DNA of 64,000 nucleotides from Crenobacter cavernae. GTDB lineage: Bacteria > Pseudomonadota > Gammaproteobacteria > Burkholderiales > Chromobacteriaceae. Under the pieces are notes generated by a model. It ran no database searches. It saw only the letters and a program-made list of their open reading frames with translations, and had not been told where the DNA came from. Position 1 is the stretch's first letter, and each line of letters starts with the position of its first letter. The position numbers and the translations under genes were made by a program. The stretch covers positions 935,001 to 999,000 of the forward strand of contig NZ_CP031337.1 of assembly GCF_003355495.1 (NCBI RefSeq). The letters are read 5' to 3'. Positions 34,381 through 43,229 of this stretch are shown here, in pieces.

Positions 34381-35049
34381 ATGTGGCGCAGCGTAGCGGT
34401 CCTGTGTGCAAGCGTATTCCTGGCGGCGTGGTCGATGACGGCCAGCGCCGCGCCTCCCTTGCGCATCACCTGCTTCGACGTCGGCCCTCTCGATGCGGCC
34501 GCGCAGCCCCGATTGCGCGCCGCCTACGCGAAGATCGGCCGGTCGGTCGAGTTCGTCGTGATGCCCGGCGCGCGCGCGCTGCAGGCTACCGTCAACGGCG
34601 CTGCGGACGGCGAACTGCTGCGCGTCGCCGGGCTGGAAAACATCCACCCCGAGCTGCGCCGGGTGCCGGTGCCGCTGATCGAATCGCGCACGACCGCCTA
34701 CGCCCGGCGCGGCGAAGCGCCCGACCTGTCATCCGGCTGGGCGGCGCTGCGCCGCTACCGTTTCGCGTATACGCACGGCACGCGCATCGTCGAAGAACAC
34801 GCAGGCGACCTGCCCGGCGGCTTTGCAGTAGAGAGCGTCCGCCAGGCCTTCAGCATGCTGATGGCGCGCCGCGTCGACCTCGTCATCGCCGAACGCGGCA
34901 ACGCAAAGATGCACCTGCGCCGGATGCGGCTGGATGCCGACGTTAAAGCGGTCCGGCCTGCGCTGCAGGTCACGCCGCTCTACCATTACCTCAACCGCCG
35001 CCACGCCGACCTCGCGCTCGGACTGGCCGAGGCGCTGCGCCATCCCTGA
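34381..35049 (+). CDS. Periplasmic solute-binding-like protein
   Basis: A 222-residue exported protein with a signal ending TASA near residue 22. The body resembles the short SBP_bac_3-type family often annotated as an ABC-type amino acid binding-like protein (PPLRITCFDVGPLDAA at the start, GELLRVAGLENIHPELRRVPVPL, MLMARRVDLVIAERGNA). No permease or ATPase is nearby, so a role in transport is uncertain; such orphans are sometimes sensory. The ATL gene follows after seven bases. Confidence 0.7.
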   Translation: MWRSVAVLCASVFLAAWSMTASAAPPLRITCFDVGPLDAAAQPRLRAAYAKIGRSVEFVVMPGARALQATVNGAADGELLRVAGLENIHPELRRVPVPLIESRTTAYARRGEAPDLSSGWAALRRYRFAYTHGTRIVEEHAGDLPGGFAVESVRQAFSMLMARRVDLVIAERGNAKMHLRRMRLDADVKAVRPALQVTPLYHYLNRRHADLALGLAEALRHP

Positions 35050-35056
35050 ACCCGCC

Positions 35057-35377
35057 ATGACCCTGCCCAACGACTTCACCGCCCGCCTCGCCGCCCAGCT
35101 CGCCGCCGTGCCAGAAGGCCGCGTCGTCAGCTACGGCCAGCTGTCCGAACTCGCCGGCCGCCCGCGCCACGCCCGCCACGTCGGCCAGTGGCTCAAGCAC
35201 CTGCCCGAGGCCAGCGGCCTGCCGTGGCAGCGCGTCGTCGCCAGCGACGGAACGATTCCCGAACGCGGCGAAGGCCGCGCCGACTGGCAACGGATGCTGC
35301 TGGAAGAGGAAGGCGTGCCGTTCAAGCGCGACGGGCGGGTGGACATGACGCTGGCTCGGTGGATACCGGAGGGATGA
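35057..35377 (+). CDS. Alkyltransferase-like protein (ATL, MGMT family without catalytic Cys)
   Basis: A 106-residue protein with the MGMT DNA-binding fold: VPEGRVVSYGQLSELAGRPRHARHVGQWL carries the helix-turn-helix and Arg finger, and LPWQRVVASDGTIPERGEGRADWQRMLLEEEGV follows. The active-site motif PCHRV of true O6-alkylguanine transferases is PWQRV here, so it cannot accept alkyl groups; ATL proteins instead bind alkylated bases and direct nucleotide excision repair. The ATG starts seven bases after the preceding gene. Confidence 0.88.
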   Translation: MTLPNDFTARLAAQLAAVPEGRVVSYGQLSELAGRPRHARHVGQWLKHLPEASGLPWQRVVASDGTIPERGEGRADWQRMLLEEEGVPFKRDGRVDMTLARWIPEG

Positions 35378-35430
35378 CCGCCCGAGATGCAACAGATCGG
35401 CTGCCCGGTGCCCGAATAAGGCATTCTCTC

Positions 35431-35471
35431 GCCATGACAAAGGCCCGCGAATTGCGGGCCTTTGTCATGGC
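35431..35471. terminator. Long perfect inverted repeat, bidirectional terminator
   Basis: GCCATGACAAAGGCCCGC pairs perfectly with GCGGGCCTTTGTCATGGC around GAATT, an 18-bp stem. It lies between the converging ATL and yehS genes. Confidence 0.75.
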
Positions 35472-35498
35472 GATACGGCGGGCCGATCCCGATAACGG

Positions 35499-35960
35499 TC
35501 AGCGGCGGATGCGCTGCGTCAGCCCTTTCAGGAAGTAGCGCAGCAATTGGTCGCCGCAGTTGCGGTAATTCGCATGCCCGGGCTTGCGGAACAGCGCGCT
35601 CAGTTCCGGCTTGGACACCTTGAAGCCGGTCGACTCCAGAATCGCCAGGATATCGTCCTCTTTCAGCTCGAAAGCCACGCGCAGCTTTTTAAGGATCGTA
35701 TTGTTGGAAACGGACAATTCCACCGGCTGGGCGGGCCGGCTTTCATCCTTGCCGCGCCGGTAAACGATCAGCCCGTCCAGGAAATGCGCCATGAACCCAT
35801 CCGGGCAATTCAGATAGCCTTCTTCTTCGTCTTTTTTCAGAAAAGCGATGACATCCGGTTTCTGCACCTCGCCGCCAGACAGTTTGACCATATCGACAAT
35901 TTTGGCTTCGTTGAGGTCCAGCATATAGCGTACGCTGCGCAACACATCGTTATTGATCAC
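35499..35960 (-). CDS. yehS: DUF1456 family protein (YehS-like)
   Basis: A 153-residue protein made of two tandem DUF1456 domains: NDVLRSVRYMLDLNEAKIVDMVKLSGGEV...FLKKDEEEGY, and NNTILKKLRVAFELKEDDILAILESTGF...LFRKPGHANYR. This two-repeat pattern and length match E. coli YehS. The biochemical role is unknown. It stands alone on the minus strand. Confidence 0.9.
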   Translation of the reverse strand: MINNDVLRSVRYMLDLNEAKIVDMVKLSGGEVQKPDVIAFLKKDEEEGYLNCPDGFMAHFLDGLIVYRRGKDESRPAQPVELSVSNNTILKKLRVAFELKEDDILAILESTGFKVSKPELSALFRKPGHANYRNCGDQLLRYFLKGLTQRIRR

Positions 35961-36526
35961 TTTTTACTCCGGATTCATTCAATCGCCGCCGAGCGGCTAG
36001 CCAAACAGCATACTTCCCCGCTACTTGAGAGCGGTGCACGGCGTATTGTAGCGTTCAAGCCGGCAGACTGGCTCGAACGACGCTTGGCCAGTGACCGATC
36101 CCGGACGACAACGCGGCGCCAACGCAGTCACCCTGCCTGGAGAGGCCGCCGTGCCGCGGCGGTTAGCGATCCCGCGAGCAGAATGCATCGCTCGGAGCGT
36201 GCGGCCGGGGGCGCAGAAAATAGGTGCGCGGCGCGGCGGGAGAATCCCGCCATGCTGGCCGAGGCTCGGCGGCTTTTCTATAGGGCGAGAGTCAGGACGA
36301 TGACATCGCAAGCTGCCGACTGCCGGCCCGTTTTTTTTTTCCGCCTTCGCCCGTAAGAAGCCCCACGGCCGCTCGACTAAACGGTACAAGCAAAACGAAT
36401 CGGCTTCATTGAACCAGGGGGATGAACGACCCGACGTCCCGATGTGGGCAGACAGGATGTCCGGCATGGCTTGCCGGACTAAATGGCTCATCCGACGTCG
36501 AATCTTGCCTCAACCGGAGATGAATC
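35961..36526. other. Gene-poor stretch upstream of the small secreted protein
   Basis: About 565 bp with no recognisable domain in any frame. A run of ten T is found near 36330, and GTCCGGCATGGCTTGCCGGAC at 36459-36479 forms a hairpin without T-run. The composition is less GC-rich and less codon-like than neighbours; it may be decayed sequence. Confidence 0.4.
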
Positions 36527-36766
36527 ATGAAATCGAACGTCCTGATTGCAACAGGCCTGGCTCTTTTGAGTTCCATGAGCTTTGCGGACGGCGGCGACAA
36601 TGCGCGTGCCACGCGGGAGCGCCACAGCGCCACCCACATGAGCAGTCAAATGTCCTCGACGCCGACGATGCAGGAAAAGGCATTGACCGATGAACAGCGC
36701 GCGGCTCTCGACGCCTACGCCGGCAAGGCGATCCAGGCCTATCCTGAAGACTATCGGGGAAATTAG
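36527..36766 (+). CDS. Small secreted protein of unknown function
   Basis: A 79-residue predicted periplasmic protein. MKSNVLIATGLALLSSMSFA is a clear Sec signal; the mature part of about 59 residues is polar, with a His/Met/Ser-rich first half (RERHSATHMSSQMSSTPTM) and a helical second half (ALTDEQRAALDAYAGKAIQAYPEDYRG). GGAG eight bases upstream supports the ATG and a terminator follows closely. No family was recognised; the His/Met content could indicate metal binding but that is a guess. Confidence 0.7.
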   Translation: MKSNVLIATGLALLSSMSFADGGDNARATRERHSATHMSSQMSSTPTMQEKALTDEQRAALDAYAGKAIQAYPEDYRGN

Positions 36767-36781
36767 TCCAGGCATGGAATC

Positions 36782-36806
36782 GGGGCGCCAGTCGGCGCCC
36801 CTTTTC
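36782..36806 (+). terminator. Terminator of the small secreted protein gene
   Basis: GGGGCGCC-AGTC-GGCGCCCC followed by TTTT. Confidence 0.9.
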
Positions 36807-37122
36807 ACGTCGGCAGCACGGCATTCCTATTCCGCGACGACGTCAACACCCTGGGCTCCGGGTAAGGCGGCCTGGCTTTTCTGGCCAATTTCACATTGTT
36901 CATCCTTTGCCCGAACAGATTTTTGATGTCGGTTCGGCCAGCGGGCAGGGGGCTGCCGCGCATGATCTGGCTTGTTGCTTTTGGCCAAAAGGTTGGCCGA
37001 CCCTGCCGAATGCTGGGCTCGGCCAACCTTAATCATCCGGTGCAATGCGGCTGCGCCTTATTGCACCCTACTGTCCGGCAAGCATTAGACGGTGAATCTT
37101 CCACTGTGCTCATGCATGCCTA
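36807..37122. other. Intergenic stretch with repeat hairpin
   Basis: No gene is supported. The stretch contains the repeat pair at 36988-37030 and a further hairpin GGTGCAAT/ATTGCACC at 37039-37067. Confidence 0.45.
36988..37030. terminator. Inverted pair of the dispersed repeat with long loop
   Basis: AAGGTTGGCCGA (one base short of the perfect core) pairs with CTCGGCCAACCTT (core 37018-37027) across a 14- to 16-nt loop. No long T-run follows, so termination is less certain than for the other pairs. Confidence 0.6.
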
Positions 37123-37926
37123 TCACTCTTTCGTCGCCGTGACGATGTGGGCAAGGATACGGAACTTTACCTTACCGTCGGCGGAGATGAACGGCTCGAG
37201 CACGCGCTCCGCTTCGGCGATGAGCGCCCCAAGCTGGCCCTCGTCCAGGACAATCTGCGCGAGAGGAAACCAGCCCTTCACGTCGGCCAGGACCATAGCA
37301 CTGATACTCGGGAAGCGGGCCGTCCCCTCGTGGGTCGCGACCACGGCCGAGGCGATGCCGGCGTCGGCGAAGAGCGTCGACAGCTCCGCCGTATCGCCGA
37401 GCGCGAAGGGGAAGCGAAGGGCGTTGGCCGCCGGCTCGCCGACCAGGCGCCCGAGGAGGGAGGCCATGGTCGCGTAAGCCGGTATGTTGTCGAGCGAGTC
37501 GAACACCGCCACCGCCAGACGCCCGCCGGGGACCAGGACGCGAACCATCTCTCGCAAGGCGGCTCGCCTATCCGTGAAAAACATGAGTCCGAACTGGCTG
37601 ACGACGGCGTCGAAAGACCCGTCTTCAAACGGAAGGGACTCCGCCGCGCCTTGCCGCCATTCGATCTCGGGTGCAATCCGCGCGGCCTCGGAGAGCATGC
37701 CCGGATTGATATCCAGGCCGATCACGGACCCACCCGGACTCACGCGCATCGCCGCGAGCCTTGCCAGCACGCCGGTGCCACAGGCCACGTCCAGCACCCG
37801 GTCACCGGGACCGATCCGTGCCGCATCCGCGACCCGTTTCGCCCATTCCTGAAACAGCGCCGGAACCAGTCGTTCTTCGTACGCGGCCGCGATCTCTGCC
37901 AGTTCTTGGAGGCTCAACTCGCTCAT
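37123..37926 (-). CDS. Class I SAM-dependent methyltransferase (UbiE-like)
   Basis: A 267-residue methyltransferase. Motif I VLDVACGTGVLARLAA, the acidic residue in VIGLDINPGMLSEA, EWRQGAAESLPFEDGSFDAVVSQFGLMFF and REMVRVLVPGGRLAVAVFDS are all typical of small-molecule methyltransferases. Substrate unknown. GACGAGGAGAG places the start at the ATG 37926; an ATG 24 bases upstream lacks such a site. It stands alone between two gene-poor stretches. Confidence 0.87.
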   Translation of the reverse strand: MSELSLQELAEIAAAYEERLVPALFQEWAKRVADAARIGPGDRVLDVACGTGVLARLAAMRVSPGGSVIGLDINPGMLSEAARIAPEIEWRQGAAESLPFEDGSFDAVVSQFGLMFFTDRRAALREMVRVLVPGGRLAVAVFDSLDNIPAYATMASLLGRLVGEPAANALRFPFALGDTAELSTLFADAGIASAVVATHEGTARFPSISAMVLADVKGWFPLAQIVLDEGQLGALIAEAERVLEPFISADGKVKFRILAHIVTATKE

Positions 37927-38251
37927 CGCACTCTCCTCGTCGCCGCTCATGATTCGTTCACCGGCGCGCGAGCGGCGCGTGCAACCGATGGTTAGGGACG
38001 GCTAGGAGCCACTCAGATCGGGCCCCCAACCAGGGCGAGGTCCCAGAGCACCAGCCCGGCCCCGGCGAACCGGCCCTGCCCGACATAAAGACGTAAATAA
38101 GAGCTCGGGGCCCGATGGCTGCGCTGGCCCCATAAACATAGTCAACAAATGTCGCTATCTATCCACTGTCGAGAGCCTCGGCCAACCTTATGAACAACAA
38201 AAAAGGCCACCGCATCCGCGATGGCCTTGTCGACGCCAGACAACACAAATC
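37927..38251. other. Intergenic stretch upstream of the methyltransferase and downstream of pgi
   Basis: No gene is supported. It holds a single, unpaired repeat copy (38177-38186) and the pgi terminator at 38198-38229. Confidence 0.45.
38198..38229 (-). terminator. Terminator of the zwf-pgl-hexR-pgi operon
   Basis: On the minus strand AAGGCCA pairs with TGGCCTT with a 12-nt loop that can pair partly within itself, followed by a T-run. Confidence 0.8.
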
Positions 38252-39919
38252 CTATGCGCCGGAACCGCCCTCGCGCCCGCCATTCACCCTCTGGTAGAGC
38301 CCAATCAGCCGCGCGGTCGAGCTGTCGTGCTCGGCCGCCTCGCGCGTGCCGGACAGCTCGCCGTGGATGGTCTTCGCCAGCTGCTTGCCCAGCTCCACCC
38401 CCCACTGGTCGAACGAGTTGATGTGCCACACCACGCCCTGCACGAAGATCTTGTGCTCGTACAGCGCGATCAGCGCACCGAGGTTCCTCGGGTCGAGCCG
38501 CGTCATCAGCAGCGTGTTGGTCGGCCGGTTGCCGCCGAACACCTTGTGCGGCACCAGCGCCTCGAGCGCGTCGCCTTCCAGGCCCTGCGCCGCCAGTTCG
38601 GCGCGCACCTCGTCGGCGGTCTTGCCGCGCATGAACGCCTCGGCCTGCGCGAACACGTTGGCGAGCAGGATCTCGTGGTGGCCGGGCAGGCTCGAGGTGT
38701 TCTCCAGCGACGCGATCAGGTCGATCGGCGTGGTGTGCGTGCCCTGGTGCAAGAGCTGGAAGAACGCGTGCTGGCCGTTGATGCCGGTCTCGCCCCAGAT
38801 GATCGGCGCGGTCTCGAAGTCGACCGGCTGGCCGTCGAGCATGGTCTGCTTGCCGTTCGACTCCATGTCCAGCTGCTGGATGAAGGCCGGCAGCCGGTGC
38901 AGGTACTGGTCGTACGGCGCGATCACGTGCGAGCCGCCGCCGTAGAAGTTGATGTACCAGATGCCGACCAAGGCGAGCATCACCGGCATGTTCTCGGCCA
39001 GCGGCGCGCTCTTGAAGTGGCTGTCCATGCCGTGCGCGCCGTCCAACAGTTCGAGGAAGTTCTCCTCGCCCAGGTACAGCATGATCGGCAGGCCGATCGC
39101 CGACCACAGGCTGTAGCGGCCGCCGACCCAGTCCCAGAACTCGAACATGTTCGCCGGGTCGATGCCGAACTCGGCGACCGCCTGCTTGTTGGTCGACACC
39201 GCGACGAAGTGCTTGGCGACCGCCGCCTCGTCGCGCGCGTATTTGAGGAACCAGTCGCGCGCGGTGTGCGCGTTGGTCAGCGTCTCGTGCGTGGTGAAGG
39301 TCTTCGACTCGATGACGAACAGCGTCGTCTCCGGGTGCACGCGGCGCAGCGTCTCCTTCAGCTGCGCGCCGTCGACGTTGGACACGAAGTGCATGTTCAG
39401 CCGCGGGTGGCCATACGGCCGCAGCGCCTGGCACACCATCAGCGGGCCGAGGTCGGAGCCGCCGATGCCGATGCTGACGATGTCGGTGATCGGCTGGCGC
39501 GTGTAGCCGAGCCACTCGCCGACGCGCACCGCGTGCGCGAAGCGGCCCATCCGTTCCAGCACCGCGTTGACCTTGGGCATCACATCGATGCCGTCGACCA
39601 GGATCGGCGTGTTGGCGCGGTTCCTGAGCGCGACGTGCAGCACCGCGCGCTGCTCGGTGCGGTTGATCTTCTCGCCGGCGAACATCGCGTCGATCTTGGC
39701 CGGCAGGCCGACCTCGTCGGCGAGCTGTAATAAGAGAGTCAGCGTCTGGTCGCTGAGGCGGTTCTTCGAATAGTCGAGCGTCAGGCCCTCGACCTCGAGC
39801 CAGTAGCGCTCGGCGCGGCCCGGGTCGGCGGCGAACAGCTCGCGCAGGTGCCAGTCGCGCGCGCGCGCGAAGTGGTTCCACAGGGAACGCCAGGCGGGCA
39901 GGGTGGTGAGCGCGCTCAT
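38252..39919 (-). CDS. pgi: Glucose-6-phosphate isomerase
   Basis: A 555-residue enzyme interconverting glucose-6-phosphate and fructose-6-phosphate. Family signatures: SIGIGGSDLGPLMVCQAL, FVIESKTFTTHETLTNA, VGGRYSLWSAIGLPIMLYLG and HKVFGGNRPTNTLLM with conserved His/Lys residues. Length matches bacterial Pgi. Its start overlaps the hexR stop by ATGA, so it is the last gene of the zwf-pgl-hexR-pgi unit. In an Entner-Doudoroff organism it allows cycling of fructose-6-phosphate back to glucose-6-phosphate. Confidence 0.96.
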   Translation of the reverse strand: MSALTTLPAWRSLWNHFARARDWHLRELFAADPGRAERYWLEVEGLTLDYSKNRLSDQTLTLLLQLADEVGLPAKIDAMFAGEKINRTEQRAVLHVALRNRANTPILVDGIDVMPKVNAVLERMGRFAHAVRVGEWLGYTRQPITDIVSIGIGGSDLGPLMVCQALRPYGHPRLNMHFVSNVDGAQLKETLRRVHPETTLFVIESKTFTTHETLTNAHTARDWFLKYARDEAAVAKHFVAVSTNKQAVAEFGIDPANMFEFWDWVGGRYSLWSAIGLPIMLYLGEENFLELLDGAHGMDSHFKSAPLAENMPVMLALVGIWYINFYGGGSHVIAPYDQYLHRLPAFIQQLDMESNGKQTMLDGQPVDFETAPIIWGETGINGQHAFFQLLHQGTHTTPIDLIASLENTSSLPGHHEILLANVFAQAEAFMRGKTADEVRAELAAQGLEGDALEALVPHKVFGGNRPTNTLLMTRLDPRNLGALIALYEHKIFVQGVVWHINSFDQWGVELGKQLAKTIHGELSGTREAAEHDSSTARLIGLYQRVNGGREGGSGA

Positions 39920-40800
39920 GATTCGTTCTTTCTTTCGCGCAAGCGCCGTCCCGACAGGTTGCGCTTGGATTTTTCCAACAGGTCGATCACGCCGGGGCCG
40001 CGCCGCAGCGCGACGCCGACGGCGAGGATGTCGATCAGCACCAGGTGCATCAGCCTCGACAGCATCGGGCTCACGCTGTCGGCGTCTTCGGGCACGTCGA
40101 TGGTCAGCGCGACGTCGGCGAGCTCGGCCAACGGCGAGTCGCGCCGCGTCAGCGCGATCACGCCGGCGCCGCTGTCGCGCGCGACGTGCACCGCGTCGAG
40201 GATCTCGAGCGAGCGGCCCGAGTTGGAGATCGCGACCAGCACGTCGTCGGGTGTCAAGACGCTGGCTGCCATGGTCTGGATATGCGGGTCGGCGTAGGCG
40301 ACGGTCGCCATGCCGAAGCGGAAGAACTTGTGCTGCGCGTCGGCGGCGATGATGCCCGAGTTGCCCATGCCGTAGAACTCGATGCGGCGGGCCTCGGCCA
40401 ACCTCTTGACCGCGTCTTCGAGCGCGGGCGGGTCGATCTGGCTGCGGCAGTGCATCAGCGCCGACAGCGTGTTGTCGAACACCTTGGCGGCGATGTCGGC
40501 CGGCGCGTCGTCGGCGCTCACCGCCGCGTGCACGTAGGGCACGCCGCTGGCGCGGCTCTTGACCAGCTTCAACTTGAAATCCGACAGGCCGGTCGCGCCG
40601 AGGCTGCGGCAGAAGCGAATCACCGTCGGCTGGCTGACCCCGGCGAGCCGCGCGATCTCGGCGACCGGCGCCGACTGCACGCTCTCGGGGCGCGCGATGA
40701 CCAGCTCGGCGACGCGCGCCTCGGCGGCGGAAAGGCTGGGCAGGCGCGCGGCGATCTGTTCGAGCAGGCTGGCGCCGACCGGGGTGTCGGGCCGGGTCAT
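39916..40800 (-). CDS. hexR: HexR, RpiR-family regulator of central carbon metabolism
   Basis: A 294-residue RpiR-type regulator: N-terminal helix-turn-helix with EIARLAGVSQPTVIRFCRSLGATGLSDFKLKL and a C-terminal SIS sugar-phosphate domain (IEFYGMGNSGIIAADAQHKFFRFG; LVAISNSGRSLEILDAV). HexR of gammaproteobacteria and betaproteobacteria represses zwf and edd genes and is released by 2-keto-3-deoxy-6-phosphogluconate. Location within the zwf-pgl-hexR-pgi operon and HexR-like operators in front of zwf and edd support the specific name. It overlaps both neighbours by four bases. Repeat copies lie at 40123-40132 and 40393-40402. Confidence 0.93.
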   Translation of the reverse strand: MTRPDTPVGASLLEQIAARLPSLSAAEARVAELVIARPESVQSAPVAEIARLAGVSQPTVIRFCRSLGATGLSDFKLKLVKSRASGVPYVHAAVSADDAPADIAAKVFDNTLSALMHCRSQIDPPALEDAVKRLAEARRIEFYGMGNSGIIAADAQHKFFRFGMATVAYADPHIQTMAASVLTPDDVLVAISNSGRSLEILDAVHVARDSGAGVIALTRRDSPLAELADVALTIDVPEDADSVSPMLSRLMHLVLIDILAVGVALRRGPGVIDLLEKSKRNLSGRRLRERKNES

Positions 40801-41474
40801 GGCGCCCAGTAGACCTCGAGCGGCGCCTTCGCCTGCTGCACGAAGTAGCTGATCGGCCAGCGGCCGGTCAGCGCCCAGCCCGACGCCTGCACGATCTTCG
40901 CCTTCGCGCGGCCCTGGATCGCCAGGTACAGCTTCTCGGCGGTCAACAGGCGCGCGAGCGTCAGCGTGATGCGCTGGTGCGGCGCGTTCGGCGGGGTGAC
41001 GATGATCGCCGCGTGCGGGTTGTTCTCAGCCAGGCCCTCGTCGGTTTCCGGCGCGTCGGGGAACAGCGAACCGGCGTGGCCATCTTCGCCCATGCCGAAC
41101 ACGACGAGGTCGATCTCGGGCAGCTCGGCGTCGAGCCTGGCGATGTCGGCCTTGGGGTTGGAGGGCTCGGTCACCAGCGGCCAGAAGGTCGCGGCGGCGG
41201 CCTTATTCTGCAGCAGGTGGCGGCGCACGAGGCCGGCGTTGCTGTCCTCGTGGCCCTCGTCGACGAGGCGGTCGTCGACCAGCGTGACGGTGACGCGCGA
41301 CCAGTCTAGCGTCTCGCAAGACAGCGCCTCGAAGAAGGCGACCGGCGAGCGGCCGCCCGGCATCGCGACGGTGACGCGCTCTTGCGTCTCGAGACGCTTG
41401 GCCAGTTCGGCGGCGACGGCGCGGGCCAAGGCTTGAGCGGCGTCGTCGGTGGTGTGGAAGGTGTGCCAGTACAT
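40797..41474 (-). CDS. pgl: 6-phosphogluconolactonase
   Basis: A 225-residue enzyme of the DevB/Pgl type hydrolysing 6-phosphogluconolactone. VAMPGGRSPVAFFEAL, VTLVDDRLVDEGHEDSNAGLVRRHLL and LVVFGMGEDGHAGSLFPDAPE are diagnostic. It overlaps hexR by four bases and follows zwf by 84 bp, giving the first two steps of the oxidative route. Confidence 0.95.
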   Translation of the reverse strand: MYWHTFHTTDDAAQALARAVAAELAKRLETQERVTVAMPGGRSPVAFFEALSCETLDWSRVTVTLVDDRLVDEGHEDSNAGLVRRHLLQNKAAAATFWPLVTEPSNPKADIARLDAELPEIDLVVFGMGEDGHAGSLFPDAPETDEGLAENNPHAAIIVTPPNAPHQRITLTLARLLTAEKLYLAIQGRAKAKIVQASGWALTGRWPISYFVQQAKAPLEVYWAP

Positions 41475-41558
41475 TGTTATCTCTCCGTGGCTCGGGCCGC
41501 GCGAGGCGCTGCCCGTTTGTGCTTGTCGGCGGGTTTTTCCCGCGTCCGATTTTTATGT

Positions 41559-43028
41559 TCAGCGCCCGGCGCATTCCTCGTGCCAGGCGTGGCGGTTTTC
41601 GTAGAGCAGGCGGCTCGCGGCGGCCGGGCCCCAGCTGCCGGCCGGGTAGGGCGCGGGCGGGGCCGGATCGGCGTCCCACGCCTCAAGGATCGGTTCGACC
41701 CAGCGCCACGCCTCGACGCCCTCGTCGCGCCGCATGAACAGCGCGAGGTTGCCGCGGATCGCGTCGAGCAGCAGCCGCTCGTACGCGTCGGCGCGGCGCG
41801 CGGCGAAGCGCTTGGTGAAGTCGAGTTCGAGCGCCGCCGACTGCAGCTCCATGCTGTCGCCCGGCGCCTTGGCGAGCACATGGAGCCGGATGTTCTCCTC
41901 GGGCTGCAGGTGGATCACCAGCCGGTTGGCGGCGATGCCGCCCGGCGCGGTCGGCAACAGCGCGTGCGGCACGTCGCGAAAGTGGATCACGATCTCGGCG
42001 ACGCGCTCGGCCAACCTCTTGCCGGTCCTCAGGTAGAACGGCACGTCGGCCCAGCGCCAGTTGTCGATCTCGGCCTTCAGCGCGACGTAGGTCTCGGTGC
42101 GGCTGTCGTCGGCGACATGCGCCTCTTCGCGGTAGGCCGGCACCGGCGCGCCGTGCACGCTGCCCGCGGCGTACTGGCCGCGCACCGTCTTGGTTTCGAC
42201 GTCGCGCGCGCGAAAGCGCCTAAGAGACGTCACCACCTTCAGCTTCTCGTCGCGGATCGCGTCGGCGCCCATGCTCGCCGGCGGCTCCATCGCGACGATG
42301 CAGAGCAATTGCAGCAGGTGGTTCTGCACCATGTCGCGCAAGGCGCCGGTCTGCTCGTAGAAGTCGCCGCGCCCCTCGACGCCGAGGTCCTCGGCGATGG
42401 TGATCTCGACGTGTTCTACCCACTCGCGCCGCCACAGCGGCTCGAACAGCACATTGCCGAAGCGGATCGCCATCAGGTTCTGCACCGATTCCTTGCCGAG
42501 GTAATGGTCGATCCGGTAGACCTGCTCCTCGCGAAAGTGCGCGAGCACCGCGTCGTTGATCGCGTTGGCCGAGGCCAGGTCGTGGCCGAGCGGCTTTTCG
42601 AGCACCACGCGCGCGTTCTCGTGGTTGAGGCCGACGGCGGCGAGGCTCTCGCAGATAGTCGCGAACAGCTCGGGCGAGGTCGCGAGGTAAGCCACCAGCA
42701 CGCGCTTTTCGAGCGCCGGCAGCTTCGCGGCGAGCGCGACGAAGTCTTCGGGCCGGCGCGCGTCGAGCGGTAGGTAGTCGACGCGTGCGAGGAAGGCGTT
42801 CCACGACGCGTCGTCGACGGGGGTGCCGATCAGCGGCCGCGCGTGCTCGGAGAGCCAGGCGCGGTAGCCGGCGGCGCCGAAAGGCTTGCGGCCGAGCGCG
42901 ACGATGCGCCCGTCGGCATGCAGCTGGCCGGCGGCGTCGGCCTGCCACAGCGCCGGGATCAGCTTGCGCATCGCCAGGTCGCCGGTGCCGCCGAACAGCA
43001 ACAGGTCGAACGCCGGGGTGGCGGACAT
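41559..43028 (-). CDS. zwf: Glucose-6-phosphate 1-dehydrogenase
   Basis: A 489-residue NAD(P)-dependent dehydrogenase. The N-terminal coenzyme motif is LLLFGGTGDLAMRKLIPAL, the active-site signature is RIDHYLGKESVQNL, and EKPLGHDLASA and DWRWADVPFYLRTGKRL-like segments follow (read as NWRWADVPFYLRTGKRL). It makes 6-phosphogluconolactone and feeds the Entner-Doudoroff genes on the other side of the shared promoter region. A repeat copy lies at 42006-42015. GAGGAGAGA precedes the ATG. Confidence 0.96.
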   Translation of the reverse strand: MSATPAFDLLLFGGTGDLAMRKLIPALWQADAAGQLHADGRIVALGRKPFGAAGYRAWLSEHARPLIGTPVDDASWNAFLARVDYLPLDARRPEDFVALAAKLPALEKRVLVAYLATSPELFATICESLAAVGLNHENARVVLEKPLGHDLASANAINDAVLAHFREEQVYRIDHYLGKESVQNLMAIRFGNVLFEPLWRREWVEHVEITIAEDLGVEGRGDFYEQTGALRDMVQNHLLQLLCIVAMEPPASMGADAIRDEKLKVVTSLRRFRARDVETKTVRGQYAAGSVHGAPVPAYREEAHVADDSRTETYVALKAEIDNWRWADVPFYLRTGKRLAERVAEIVIHFRDVPHALLPTAPGGIAANRLVIHLQPEENIRLHVLAKAPGDSMELQSAALELDFTKRFAARRADAYERLLLDAIRGNLALFMRRDEGVEAWRWVEPILEAWDADPAPPAPYPAGSWGPAAASRLLYENRHAWHEECAGR

Positions 43029-43076
43029 CGTCTCTCCTCATTCTTGTCGTCGGCGCGCGAGGTCGCCGCGTTTTGC

Positions 43077-43091
43077 TGTAACTATACTACG
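43077..43091. promoter_or_regulatory. HexR-like operator on the zwf side
   Basis: TGTAACTATACTACG, 49 bp upstream of the zwf start, matches the inverted HexR pattern TGTARTWWWAYTACA at most positions. Presence of hexR in the operon supports the call. Confidence 0.5.
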
Positions 43092-43214
43092 CACTCTGCC
43101 GCCGCAGCCAAGCGCGACGCGCATGCCAGCCAAAAGCGTTGTACCTCAGGCTACAAAAGACTCTTGACCGTCCGATGACGCGCGCCGCGAAGCGCCCGCC
43201 GCTTGCAGCCCAAC

Positions 43215-43229
43215 TGTAGTAAAACTACC
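43215..43229. promoter_or_regulatory. HexR-like operator on the edd side
   Basis: TGTAGTAAAACTACC, 36 bp upstream of the edd start, matches TGTARTWWWAYTACA in 14 of 15 positions. It would let HexR repress edd-eda. A third, less similar element TTGTACCTCAGGCTACAA lies at 43139-43156. Confidence 0.7.

Noticed and set aside
36021..36491. Minus-strand ORF of 156 codons in the gap upstream of the small secreted protein
   Set aside because: No domain, no ribosome-binding site, irregular composition; could not be supported as a gene.
43139..43156. TTGTACCTCAGGCTACAA as a third HexR operator
   Set aside because: The half-site spacing is one base longer and the centre is not AT-rich, so it was not listed as a separate site.
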